41,257 nt of DNA from a virus. The position numbers were made by a program, and so were the translations under genes. The notes beneath the pieces were generated by a model. It saw nothing but the letters and a program-made list of their open reading frames with translations, was not told the DNA's origin and did no database searches. The stretch is taken from IMG/VR virus record IMGVR_UViG_3300037843_000337, positions 1-41,257 of that record. The stretch is one strand, 5' to 3'. Of the stretch, positions 23,709 through 30,286 are shown in pieces. Within the stretch, counting starts at the first letter, position 1. The number at the start of each line of letters is the position of its first letter.

Positions 23709-24212
23709 ATGAGCACAGCTATCGCCGTTGAAGTAAAAGCTCCACTGCCCGCCGAGGTCGATGCGCGCGCGGAAGCGTTCCACGCGATCGCAACCTCGAT
23801 CGCCGAGAAAAACGAGAAGCTGAAGGAACTCCGCAAGCGGCTCAGCGACTCGGAGATCGCGCTGATCGAACTGGTGCGATCGTTCGGCGGACCTCACGCC
23901 GCGAAGTCGAAGATCCTGCACGGCATCGTGTGGGAAATGGTCGCGACGTTTTCGAAATTCACCGCTGAAGACTCGGTTGCGATCGAGCGTTTTCGGCTCA
24001 CGCTGGTGAGCGCGAAAAAAGGGCGGCTCCTGAAAAAGCTTTTCGATCGTGACGTCCGCTGGACCATGAAGTCCGGCGCCGGCCAGACGCTCGCGGCCGA
24101 GAACCTGGCGCCCAGGCTGAAAGCGGAACTGCTGGGGCTGCTTCTGCTATGCTCCTCCACAAAGGACAAGAAGCCCTCGCTCGACGTCCGCCAGAAAAAG
24201 AAAACCGCTTAG
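23709..24212 (+). CDS. Hypothetical helical protein before the integrase
   Basis: 167 residues, ribosome site AAGGAACGAGCGC. The N-terminal half is a coiled coil (AFHAIATSIAEKNEKLKELRKRLSD). The rest is basic and helical (RFRLTLVSAKKGRLLKKLFDRDVRW, LKAELLGLLLLCSSTKDKK). It is followed at once by a strong terminator, so it closes the late operon or is a single gene. A DNA-binding role is conceivable from its charge. No family recognised. Confidence 0.6.
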   Translation: MSTAIAVEVKAPLPAEVDARAEAFHAIATSIAEKNEKLKELRKRLSDSEIALIELVRSFGGPHAAKSKILHGIVWEMVATFSKFTAEDSVAIERFRLTLVSAKKGRLLKKLFDRDVRWTMKSGAGQTLAAENLAPRLKAELLGLLLLCSSTKDKKPSLDVRQKKKTA

Positions 24213-24244
24213 ATCTGTCGATCGTTCTCCCCGCTCTCCACCTC

Positions 24245-24281
24245 GCCCGGACCGGCCCCGCAGCCGGGCCGGGCTTTTTTT
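24245..24281 (+). terminator. Rho-independent terminator upstream of the integrase
   Basis: A 12-pair GC stem (24245-24256 with 24263-24274, one mismatch), 6-base loop, then seven T's (24275-24281). It separates the lysis/late transcript from the integrase gene, stopping late read-through into it. Confidence 0.9.
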
Positions 24282-24348
24282 GCGGCCGTTGGTCGTAATC
24301 CCAACGGCATCTAGCGCGGACCTTGCACGCGGCAGCGATAGTAACAAC

Positions 24349-25413
24349 ATGCGAGGAACGGGGACGCTCTACCGGCAGCGGGGAAGCCGCTTCTGGTGGA
24401 TGCAATATTTCGACCACGGGCAACGCTTTCGCGAATCCACGGCGCGCGAGCGCTACAAAGACGCCCAGGACGTCCTCAAGAATAAACTCCTCACGATCGG
24501 CGACGGTCCCTCCATGCAATCCCCGCGCCTCACCGTCGCCGGGCTCTATGCGGCCATTGAACGCGACTACGCGACGAATGGCCGCAAGAGCCTTCATCAC
24601 CTGCAGGGCCTCTGGAAAAATCACCTAGAGAACTTTTTCGGCGCGATCGCGGCCGCGGATCTCAAAAGCTCGCAGATCTCCGAGTACATCGGGCAGCGCC
24701 GCGCCGCCGGCACCGCCAACGCTTCGATCAATCGCGAGCTCGCCGCGCTGAAGCGCATGTTTAAGCTCGCCGTCAAAGAGAGTCGCCTGAAGGCTTCTCC
24801 CTACATCGGGCTCCTCGAGGAGCGCAACGTGCGGAAAGGTTTTCTGCGCGACGCGCAGTACGATGCCCTGGCGCGCGAGACGGCGAAGGCTGGGCTGTGG
24901 CTGCGGGCGATGTTTGAAGTCGCCTACACTTTCGGCTGGCGCAAAAGCGAGCTCACCGAGATGCGCGTGAACCAACTGGATCTCGTCGAAGGCACGATCG
25001 AGCTGAACCCTGGGGAAACCAAAAACGACGAAGGGCGCCTGGTGCTGATGACGGCGCGGATCCGCGCCTTACTCACGGAGTGTATTACCGGCAAGGAAGG
25101 TTCGGACCTGGTCTTCACCCGGGCCGACGGCAAGCCGGCGGGAAACTTCCGCCGCGCCTGGGCGCGCGCGTGCAGTGATGCTGGCGTCCCCGGGTTGCTG
25201 TTCCACGACCTTCGCCGCACCGCGGCTCGGAACATGCGGCGAGCCGGAATCCCAGAGAAGGTCGCGATGCGGATATTGGGGCAGCGCACCAGGTCTGTTT
25301 TCGAACGCTATAACATCGTGGACGCCGCCGATCTTAAACTGGCCGTGGCTGCGCTGGAGCGCCCCGCTGTGGCAGCGCTGGGAGCCGAGCCAGGGCAAGA
25401 GGCCACGCTTTAA
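24349..25413 (+). CDS. int: Tyrosine recombinase (phage integrase)
   Basis: 354 residues from ATG 24349. N-terminal arm-binding part (GTLYRQRGSRFWWMQYFDHGQRFRESTA), a core-binding SAM-like domain (about 60-150), then the catalytic domain. Catalytic residues: R198 (FGWRKSEL), a probable Lys in ETKNDEGR, H286 and R289 (HDLRR), and Y321 (FERYN). The usual His/Trp at Y-9 is Gln312 (LGQRTRSVF), an unusual substitution. It inserts the phage by attP x attB recombination. The attP-like site lies 117 bases downstream. The ribosome site is weak, suggesting low expression. Confidence 0.93.
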   Translation: MRGTGTLYRQRGSRFWWMQYFDHGQRFRESTARERYKDAQDVLKNKLLTIGDGPSMQSPRLTVAGLYAAIERDYATNGRKSLHHLQGLWKNHLENFFGAIAAADLKSSQISEYIGQRRAAGTANASINRELAALKRMFKLAVKESRLKASPYIGLLEERNVRKGFLRDAQYDALARETAKAGLWLRAMFEVAYTFGWRKSELTEMRVNQLDLVEGTIELNPGETKNDEGRLVLMTARIRALLTECITGKEGSDLVFTRADGKPAGNFRRAWARACSDAGVPGLLFHDLRRTAARNMRRAGIPEKVAMRILGQRTRSVFERYNIVDAADLKLAVAALERPAVAALGAEPGQEATL

Positions 25414-25529
25414 CGAACCCTTCCCAGAGGCCCGAAAAGCCGCCGTTTTTCGCCTCCGCGGAGGCCTTCGGGCAGCCATAGAAGCGGCAGAGACCAGCCA
25501 TTTACGCGGGAAAACTGCGGGGTGACTGT
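25414..25529. other. Structured spacer between integrase and attP-like site
   Basis: No gene seen. It holds the perfect palindrome GCCTCCGCGGAGGC (25452-25465) and an outer pair of 7-base arms GCCCGAA (25430-25436) and TTCGGGC (25467-25473). Such symmetric elements beside an attachment core could be arm-type binding sites for integrase or host factors; there is no T-run to make a terminator. Confidence 0.4.
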
Positions 25530-25551
25530 GATTGTTAATCAGATGTCACGG
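25530..25551. other. attP: Candidate attP core, tRNA-Asn anticodon arm identity
   Basis: GATTGTTAATCAGATGTCACGG corresponds to the anticodon loop (TT-GTT-AA), 3' anticodon stem and variable loop (ATGTCAC) of a bacterial tRNA-Asn(GTT). The sequence on either side does not make a tRNA, so this is a fragment. Phage attP cores often copy part of a tRNA gene, and this one lies just after the integrase. Prediction: attB is in a host tRNA-Asn gene. Confidence 0.65.
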
Positions 25552-25581
25552 GCGAGCCGCCGTCCCATTTTCCGGCCCCTC

Positions 25582-25983
25582 TTACCAGGACCCGACAATC
25601 TTCCAGTGCTCGCGGAACTCCTTGTGGTCGACTGGGCGCACATACCTGATCCAGACGTCCGGCTGGCTGCTGGCCTCAGAGCAGTCCTGGCACGATTTTT
25701 TTACCGCCATCTCTGCATCGTACTCGCCGGGAGCCAGGATGTTGCATCCGCTGTGGTTTTCGTAGCACTTCAGCAGCGCATGTTCGCCGTTGATGATGGC
25801 GTTGGTCATGGTCGCCTTCACCGTCGTGTATTCGCCTTTGAAGATGAAACCGCCTTCTACATGTTTTTGGAATCCGTGACTCTGTTCGGCGATCGTAATC
25901 TTCAAAGAGGTGAGGTTCTTCTTCGCCGCAGCCAGTGGAGGGATAACAGAGAGCGTGAGAAATAGAATGAGGGTTGTTTTCAT
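25582..25983 (-). CDS. Secreted accessory protein, reverse strand
   Basis: 133 residues from ATG 25983. Signal peptide MKTTLILFLTLSVIPPLAAA. The mature part has four Cys (KCYENHSGC, SCQDC), suited to two disulphides, and strands such as GGFIFKGEYTTVKATMTNAII. It stands alone on the reverse strand next to the attP-like site, where lysogenic-conversion genes are common, and behind a promoter-like block shared with the reverse gene at 15102-15332. Probably exported by the lysogen to the periplasm or outside. Function unknown. Confidence 0.7.
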   Translation of the reverse strand: MKTTLILFLTLSVIPPLAAAKKNLTSLKITIAEQSHGFQKHVEGGFIFKGEYTTVKATMTNAIINGEHALLKCYENHSGCNILAPGEYDAEMAVKKSCQDCSEASSQPDVWIRYVRPVDHKEFREHWKIVGSW

Positions 25984-26007
25984 GGAGTCAGTCCTCGGGA
26001 CTCCATG
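25981..26007 (-). promoter_or_regulatory. Hairpin over the start region of the secreted accessory gene
   Basis: A 9-base perfect inverted repeat: CATGGAGTC (25981-25989) and GACTCCATG (25999-26007), loop of nine. In the reverse-strand mRNA the ATG start codon lies in the 3' arm and the ribosome site (GAGGA) in the loop, so the fold could limit translation until opened. Confidence 0.6.
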
Positions 26008-26008
26008 T

Positions 26009-26035
26009 AGTACCGCGCTTGCCGCGGAAAGTCAA
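26009..26035 (-). promoter_or_regulatory. Shared accessory-gene promoter/operator, copy 2
   Basis: On the reverse strand: TTGACT (26035-26030), 17-base spacer with CCGCG-N5-CGCGG, then TACTAC. Identical at 23 of 27 positions to 15345-15371. It lies 25 bases upstream of the secreted gene's ATG, so transcripts would have a very short leader made almost wholly of the 25981-26007 hairpin. Confidence 0.68.
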
Positions 26036-26054
26036 GGGTTTGGGATCATGGTGC

Positions 26055-26888
26055 ATGGCCCCCATGGCCCCCAAACTCCTCAAACCCGATCAGTTGGCGG
26101 GAATAGAGGAAAAGCTAAAACGGGCCGACGAGAATATCCTCAATCTCGGCGTCGAGATCAACGCTTTCGTCAAGGACAGCCCCGACACGGGTGCTGCTGA
26201 GCCCAAGGGAAATAAGACTCAGCAGTGGGTTAACTTCCACAAAGATCGAGTCATCCCTCCGCGATTCGGCACGCTTGCGGGCGAGATCGTTCACCATTGG
26301 AGTTCCTGCTTCGATCACATCGCATGGGGTCTCTCCAGTGATAAGTACAGGAGAAAGCATCCGACTCTGATTGCTTTTCCGATTCTGGTCAGACCTCCGA
26401 ATGAAAGAGGACAGGCCCGTTACGACGGAAACATAGAGGGGATCGCCAACAGCACCGCACGTAGACTCATCGAAGATTTGCAGCCACACAAGAGTGCGAA
26501 TCCTGCTGACGAACCACTTGCCATCATCCATGAGTTGGACCGTGTGGACAAGCACCACACGCTCGTCCTGGTTGTCCCGAGCTTCGACGCACAGCTCGTC
26601 ATTCCCCGGAGATTTGTCCTCGGGAGAGTTATCGGCGCTTTTGTACCCAATGAGGATGCGTTTCCCGCCGAGCCTACAGACAGTGGCAAGCTCCAGATTT
26701 CCAGACAGGTAGCGTTCGCGGAGTTTGGTCAGCGGAAAAACCAAGCGGTTGTTCCATCGCTCACGCATCTCTCGCACGAAGTCAGAAACATATGTCAAGG
26801 GATAATTACCTCTGCGATTGTACGTCAGAAGCTCACCGTGACTCGTCGGCCGAACGTGGCGCAGACTTCGCAAAAGCGCAGCCAGTAA
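26055..26888 (+). CDS. Hypothetical cytosolic protein with HELDRVDKHH motif
   Basis: 277 residues from ATG 26055 (ATG 26064 is an alternative). AGIEEKLKRADENILNLG is a helix near the start. GEIVHHWSSCFDHIAWGLS, IIHELDRVDKHHTLVLVV and AQLVIPRRFVLGRVIGAFVP resemble a broad family of bacterial hypothetical proteins I recall by the L..LD..DKHR-type motif. No enzyme motif known. Its last 64 bases overlap the reverse methyltransferase gene tail to tail, so simultaneous transcription would give complementary mRNAs. It may be an accessory gene. Confidence 0.6.
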   Translation: MAPMAPKLLKPDQLAGIEEKLKRADENILNLGVEINAFVKDSPDTGAAEPKGNKTQQWVNFHKDRVIPPRFGTLAGEIVHHWSSCFDHIAWGLSSDKYRRKHPTLIAFPILVRPPNERGQARYDGNIEGIANSTARRLIEDLQPHKSANPADEPLAIIHELDRVDKHHTLVLVVPSFDAQLVIPRRFVLGRVIGAFVPNEDAFPAEPTDSGKLQISRQVAFAEFGQRKNQAVVPSLTHLSHEVRNICQGIITSAIVRQKLTVTRRPNVAQTSQKRSQ

Positions 26889-27343
26889 GCCATCTCTCGA
26901 TCGATGCCGATCGCGCGCCGGCCGACCTTCATTGCGGCCAGCAGCGTAGTGCCACAGCCAGCGTACGGATCGAGCACAACACGGTCCTGACACAGGGCAC
27001 AAGGCCTTCTGGTCATCGCCACCAGCTTGGCCATTTCGTCGACCGGCCGCTGGTTCGGGTGCGCGGCCGTTCGTTGCGGCGCGAGTTGGGGCAGAAAATG
27101 CTTCTCTCCGCGCCAGATGTAGCCGTTCTCTGGATTGGTGAGCACGAGTGCATCAAACTCGACCAGGCCGAGCCGCTTCAGCATCTCGTTGCACTGCTCG
27201 GCGGTTCTGATCGTGTAGGGCGGATCGGTGATGACCACGTAGTCGTCATCGGGCAGCCGCGGAGTCACGTCACCGCAGTCGCCAAGGCAGAAGGCGATCT
27301 GTGGGGCGAAGAGATCTTGCAGGTTTTGGCGACCGATTTTCAC
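26825..27343 (-). CDS. DNA methyltransferase, compact DPPY type
   Basis: 172 residues; ATG 27343 overlaps the HU stop (ATGA), so the two form an operon. VVITDPPYTI is catalytic motif IV (amino methylation of adenine or N4-cytosine). VVLDPYAGCGTTLLAAMKVGRRAIGIDRE is the AdoMet-binding motif I region, in beta-class order (IV before I). HPNQRPVDEMAKLV precedes it, as usual. It is small for the class and has little room for a target-recognition domain. It probably protects phage DNA or marks operators. No restriction enzyme partner seen. Confidence 0.88.
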   Translation of the reverse strand: MKIGRQNLQDLFAPQIAFCLGDCGDVTPRLPDDDYVVITDPPYTIRTAEQCNEMLKRLGLVEFDALVLTNPENGYIWRGEKHFLPQLAPQRTAAHPNQRPVDEMAKLVAMTRRPCALCQDRVVLDPYAGCGTTLLAAMKVGRRAIGIDREMAYWLRFCEVCATFGRRVTVSF

Positions 27344-27624
27344 GAGCGCGATCGGTTCACCAGTTTTTTCAGCTCGGCGCCGGCTTTGAACTTCACCACC
27401 TTCACGGCGGGGATCGTGAGCGTTCTTCCGGTCTGCGGATTGCGGCCCTTGCGGCTACTGCGATGCGCGACGGAAAACGTCCCGAGGCCGATCAGCATCA
27501 CTCGGCCACCTCCGCGCAGGGTTTTCGAGACCGATTGGATCATTGAGTCGATCGCGGCGCTGGCCTGGGCGTGAGAGAGATTGCCGTCGGCAGCGACGCG
27601 GCTTGCCAGATCTGTTTTGTTCAT
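27340..27624 (-). CDS. HU-family DNA-bending protein
   Basis: 94 residues from ATG 27624 with a strong ribosome site (AGGAGGAACTCGACCCT). MNKTDLASRVA, SHAQASAAIDSMIQSVSKTL, GGRVMLIGLGTFSV, RKGRNPQTGRTLTIPAVKVVKFKAGAELKKLVN is a complete HU/IHF chain with the N-P-x-T-G arm. It bends and compacts DNA. Near an integrase it may help form the recombination complex. On its strand TTGACT (27675-27670) could be a -35, and the GTTTGTTAACAAAC palindrome lies further upstream. Confidence 0.93.
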   Translation of the reverse strand: MNKTDLASRVAADGNLSHAQASAAIDSMIQSVSKTLRGGGRVMLIGLGTFSVAHRSSRKGRNPQTGRTLTIPAVKVVKFKAGAELKKLVNRSRS

Positions 27625-27739
27625 AGGGTCGAGTTCCTCCTGACGCCATCTTCAACGGCCGCCGCTGAGAGTCAAGCGAAAAACGCGGCAGCCGCAGTGA
27701 CAGAGCCGTTCTCGACACCGCGACGAGGGCTAGACGCGA

Positions 27740-27753
27740 GTTTGTTAACAAAC
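27740..27753. promoter_or_regulatory. Palindromic operator upstream of HU/methyltransferase operon
   Basis: GTTTGTTAACAAAC, identical to 10161-10174, and the match extends two bases (TA) to 16. It lies about 116 bases upstream of the HU start. A shared perfect palindrome upstream of two reverse-strand operons argues for one phage regulator that controls both. Confidence 0.7.
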
Positions 27754-28237
27754 TAAATACGGGCGAAAACGCGCGCCGATCTCAGAGGCTACGGGTCTCA
27801 GTCTTTGTCGCGGATACTCACTGCGGGTTCTCGGTTTTTTCTTGCTCTCCTGCTCTCTTTTCCGCGCCCGCGCTGCCCGTCTCGCGCGCAAATGTTGGGA
27901 CGACGAATTGCTTCGCCGCTCCTCAGGCGAGGTTTCTCGCTGTCTCGCTGTCTTGCTTTTCGGAAATAGGCGCGCGTTTTTGGCGCGCCTCCGAGTCGGT
28001 TTCTTGTTCGTTGCCCCCTCTTCGCTTTCTCGCTCTATCCTAGGTTTCTCGCTTTCTCTGGTTTCTCGCTCTCTCTTCGCTTTTTCGCTTTCTCGGGGGT
28101 CTGCGCGGCACGAATTTTCGCCTTTTCTGCGAAAATCGGGACCAGATTAGTAACAAGGGGGGGGGCGAAGGCCAATGTTTACACCGTTTCGAGTGTTGGA
28201 GATGGCCTGGATTTGCACAGGCGAAAAAACTTTTCGC
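27754..28237. other. Non-coding region with pyrimidine-rich repeats
   Basis: I find no convincing gene in these 484 bases. From about 27830 to 28125 the + strand is strongly C/T-rich, with at least five copies of TTTCTCG(C) at varying spacing. Then comes a run of nine G's (28157-28165). The frame 27842-28150 is open but its Ser/Leu/Arg/Phe product merely reflects the skew. The region divides reverse-strand lysogeny genes from the forward early run, a fitting place for a replication origin or a cos/pac-like site. Confidence 0.5.
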
Positions 28238-28266
28238 TTGACAGGGTAACCCGGATTACATTACGG
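28238..28266 (+). promoter_or_regulatory. Candidate early promoter
   Basis: TTGACA (28238-28243) is a perfect -35; 17 bases on lies TTACGG, a weak -10 (TACATT at 28257 is closer to consensus but too near). If used, transcription starts about 28273, only bases before ATG 28275, so the first early message would be leaderless or nearly so. It would drive the forward run of small genes. Confidence 0.55.
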
Positions 28267-28274
28267 TTCCCGGC

Positions 28275-28598
28275 ATGGACCAACTTTGCGAGTGCGGCTG
28301 CGGACAGAAATTTGAACCGAAGTTCCCATGGCAACGCTTCTACTCGCGGCGCTGTAAGACTCGCGCGGCTGTGCGCCGACTCAGGGCGCGACGATCCGGC
28401 CATTCCTCCCCGCCCAGCGGCGGAGGCCCCGGCGGCGGCCTGCACGTCGCCTACATGGGCGAAGGGCTGAGCATCACGCGAGAGGACCGGTTACCTGTTA
28501 TCAGACATAAGAAGCCGGCCAAATCGGCTCCCGCCCCTCTCCCGATGTTCCCTGAAAATCCAAGCGCCGGAGGCAGCCGTGACCCAATCGCTGACTAA
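28275..28598 (+). CDS. Small zinc-ribbon protein, first early gene
   Basis: 107 residues. MDQLCECGCGQKFEPKFPWQRFYSRRC is a typical C-x-CGC...F....R.YS..C zinc knuckle; a Lys/Arg-rich segment (RAAVRRLRARR) follows, so nucleic-acid binding is likely. The C-terminal half is Pro/Gly-rich and disordered. No ribosome site is visible, in line with a leaderless start. Confidence 0.6.
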   Translation: MDQLCECGCGQKFEPKFPWQRFYSRRCKTRAAVRRLRARRSGHSSPPSGGGPGGGLHVAYMGEGLSITREDRLPVIRHKKPAKSAPAPLPMFPENPSAGGSRDPIAD

Positions 28599-28734
28599 GT
28601 CGACACGATGGTCGCAGAAGCAGCGCCGATCGCGGCGATGCACATCCTGTGGCAAACCTTCGGAAGAATTCAGCCTGTGCCCGTCCCACCGCATCGAGCA
28701 GACGCAGCGGATGAGGCAACGGAGGGCCGCATGA
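28579..28734 (+). CDS. Small zinc-finger protein
   Basis: 51 residues from GTG 28579, with GGAGG five bases upstream. It overlaps the previous gene by 20 bases. A basic N-terminus (WSQKQRRSRR) precedes CTSCGKPSEEFSLCPSHR, a CxxC...CxxH knuckle, then an Arg/Gln helix. Likely a nucleic-acid-binding early protein. The stop overlaps an ATG (28731), hinting at coupling downstream. Confidence 0.6.
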   Translation: MTQSLTKSTRWSQKQRRSRRCTSCGKPSEEFSLCPSHRIEQTQRMRQRRAA

Positions 28735-28782
28735 TCCGCTCGCTGCTTAAGGCCCTCTTGACCCCGGTGCTACAAGCGCTGC

Positions 28783-29112
28783 ATGGCGAGCGCTTCGGTT
28801 TCGAAGTTCGTCCAGCGAATTCTTTCCCGGTTGGAACGTGCCGAGGGGCACGAACCCAATCCCAGCCTGCAGGCCGACTACCGCATCGCCTGGATCACCG
28901 TGCTTCGCGCATCGAGAGGCGACCCCCTTCCCAGCGTGAGCGCGTCCTACGCAGTTCTCGGCCTGCACCCTACCAAAGTCTGGCCAGCGGTCCTGGCGCG
29001 CCGCAAAGCGCTGCTCGGGCCACTCTACGAAGCGTTCTACGGGGCAAGCTGGCCACCCAAGAAACCGGCGCAAGCGGAGCGCGATCCGCGCCCGGCGGAG
29101 CGCACCGCGTGA
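28783..29112 (+). CDS. Hypothetical early protein
   Basis: 109 residues. ASVSKFVQRILSRLERAEG, YRIAWITVLRASRGD, SVSASYAVLGLHPTKVWPAVLARRKALLGPLYEAFYG gives a helical, basic protein with a disordered tail. The ribosome site is poor. Another frame from ATG 28731 is open through here (to 29126) but its later part looks like a shadow. I prefer this frame for its regular composition. No family recognised. Confidence 0.5.
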   Translation: MASASVSKFVQRILSRLERAEGHEPNPSLQADYRIAWITVLRASRGDPLPSVSASYAVLGLHPTKVWPAVLARRKALLGPLYEAFYGASWPPKKPAQAERDPRPAERTA

Positions 29113-29134
29113 GAGCGTCTCCCTAAAAAGCAAA

Positions 29135-29157
29135 CGGCGCGGTTCGTGGCCGCGCCG
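29135..29157 (+). terminator. GC hairpin after the 28783 gene
   Basis: An 8-pair perfect stem (CGGCGCGG at 29135-29142 with CCGCGCCG at 29150-29157) and a 7-base loop, with an A-rich stretch before it and only a short AATTT after. Likely an attenuator or mRNA-end hairpin between early sub-operons. Confidence 0.5.
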
Positions 29158-29193
29158 CCCAATTTCACCGACACCACCCCGGAGAGAACCTAG

Positions 29194-29532
29194 GTGCCAT
29201 CGATAGCCGTAGCATCCCACAATCCGACGCCCGCGCCAAGAGAAAATTTGCTCCCTGTTTTGAGCGAGTTGCGCCGGGACCACTCGCGGCATGTGGAAAA
29301 CTTCCCCGCGCCTTCTCTCCGGAAAACCGGCAAGGTCAAATGGCACGCCACGAAGAAAAACTTCACCTACGTCACCATGGCCGACGGCCAGGACGTGTTC
29401 CTGCACCAAGATGACTTCGACGGCGACTGGCCTCCGCCCTACCACAAAAGCGTCGAATTCGATCTGCTCGAAAATAACCATCCCCGCTGCAAGTTCAGGG
29501 CGAAGGAAGCAAGGCTGCTGGGGGCGCGATGA
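29194..29532 (+). CDS. Cold-shock-domain-like protein
   Basis: 112 residues from GTG 29194 with GGAGAG upstream. Residues about 46-110 (GKVKWHATKKNFTYVT, GQDVFLHQDDFDGDWPP, KSVEFDLLEN, KEARLL) follow the cold-shock OB fold: GKVKWFN, then DVFVH, then VEF. The first RNP motif aromatics are partly replaced, and the N-terminal 45 residues are extra. It likely binds single-stranded RNA or DNA. Its stop overlaps the next start (ATGA). Confidence 0.75.
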   Translation: MPSIAVASHNPTPAPRENLLPVLSELRRDHSRHVENFPAPSLRKTGKVKWHATKKNFTYVTMADGQDVFLHQDDFDGDWPPPYHKSVEFDLLENNHPRCKFRAKEARLLGAR

Positions 29533-30026
29533 CCGAACAACTCAAACTCGCGGTGAAGGTTGCGCGCTCGCTCGGGATGCCAGAGACGTGGGCCAACCTG
29601 CGGACGATTGAAATCGCGCTGATCTGCGAGACGGCCTTCAGTTCGATTTCGCTACAGGAAGCGTCGGAGTTGATCGTCGCCTGCGCTAAGAATTTTCGCG
29701 TGGGGCCGAACGACTACCGGATGATCCGCTACCTCCCCATCAACCGCTTTTGGTTCGAGGATTCCATCTGGCGCTACACGTTCGACTATGCGACGTGGAA
29801 AGCAGACCGCCCGGACGAAGTGGCGCGGAGAGCAGCTGAAAACCGGCGCGAGGAAGCGATCCGCGCGGCGATTGTGGGCCGGTGCACGGGCTGCCAGCGC
29901 CCCCGATTCCAAAGCGACAAGTGGATTGATTTTTGTTGCGACGGTTGCCGCGAAGACTACGAGGGCCGCGTAGCTCGCCGGGATCGGATCGTGAAAGAGC
30001 ATCGGCAATTGGAGGCAACCGCATGA
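29529..30026 (+). CDS. Hypothetical protein with C-terminal zinc ribbon
   Basis: 165 residues, coupled by ATGA to its neighbours on both sides. The first 100 residues are helical (LKLAVKVARSLGMPE, ISLQEASELIVACAKNF, FDYATWKADRPDEVARRAAEN). The end has GRCTGCQRPRFQ and DFCCDGCREDYE, a CxxC...CxxC zinc ribbon. No family named. Its company suggests an early DNA- or RNA-binding protein. Confidence 0.65.
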   Translation: MTEQLKLAVKVARSLGMPETWANLRTIEIALICETAFSSISLQEASELIVACAKNFRVGPNDYRMIRYLPINRFWFEDSIWRYTFDYATWKADRPDEVARRAAENRREEAIRAAIVGRCTGCQRPRFQSDKWIDFCCDGCREDYEGRVARRDRIVKEHRQLEATA

Positions 30027-30286
30027 CCGTAAGATTCGACGCCGCATTCCTCGATCGCCGCATGTCGGAGCACCAGCGCTGGCAGCACGATGTGCTGAAG
30101 GAGCTGCTCGACGAAGTGTTGAACGAAATGGCGGAAGTGATCCAGGCGCCGGCGTTCGCGAAGCGGGCGAAGGCCCAGAGCTTGCCTTTTCCTGAGCCTC
30201 GCGGGCCCGTGCGGAGGCAGCGGTATGCAGAAAAAGACGGCACGGAATTTTCAAGTCCTCGCGCCGTCACTCGTGCAGTTCGGTAG
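30023..30286 (+). CDS. Small hypothetical early protein
   Basis: 87 residues; ATG overlaps the previous stop (ATGA). FDAAFLDRRMSEHQRWQHDVLKELLDEVLNEMAEVI is one long amphipathic helix; the rest is basic and disordered. A terminator begins at its stop codon, so it ends the first early transcript. Function unknown. Confidence 0.55.
   Translation: MTVRFDAAFLDRRMSEHQRWQHDVLKELLDEVLNEMAEVIQAPAFAKRAKAQSLPFPEPRGPVRRQRYAEKDGTEFSSPRAVTRAVR

Noticed and set aside
25500-25580. A complete tRNA-Asn gene
   Set aside because: Only the anticodon loop, 3' stem and variable loop match. No acceptor stem, D arm or T arm can be formed, so it is an attachment-site fragment at most.
26115-27002. Reverse open frame of 295 codons
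   Set aside because: It overlaps both the forward gene at 26055-26888 and the methyltransferase in another frame. Its product has no recognisable motif, while both overlapped genes do.
27842-28150. Forward open frame of 102 codons in the pyrimidine tract
   Set aside because: The product is almost only Ser, Leu, Arg, Phe and Ala from the C/T-rich repeats, without a ribosome site. I regard it as non-coding.
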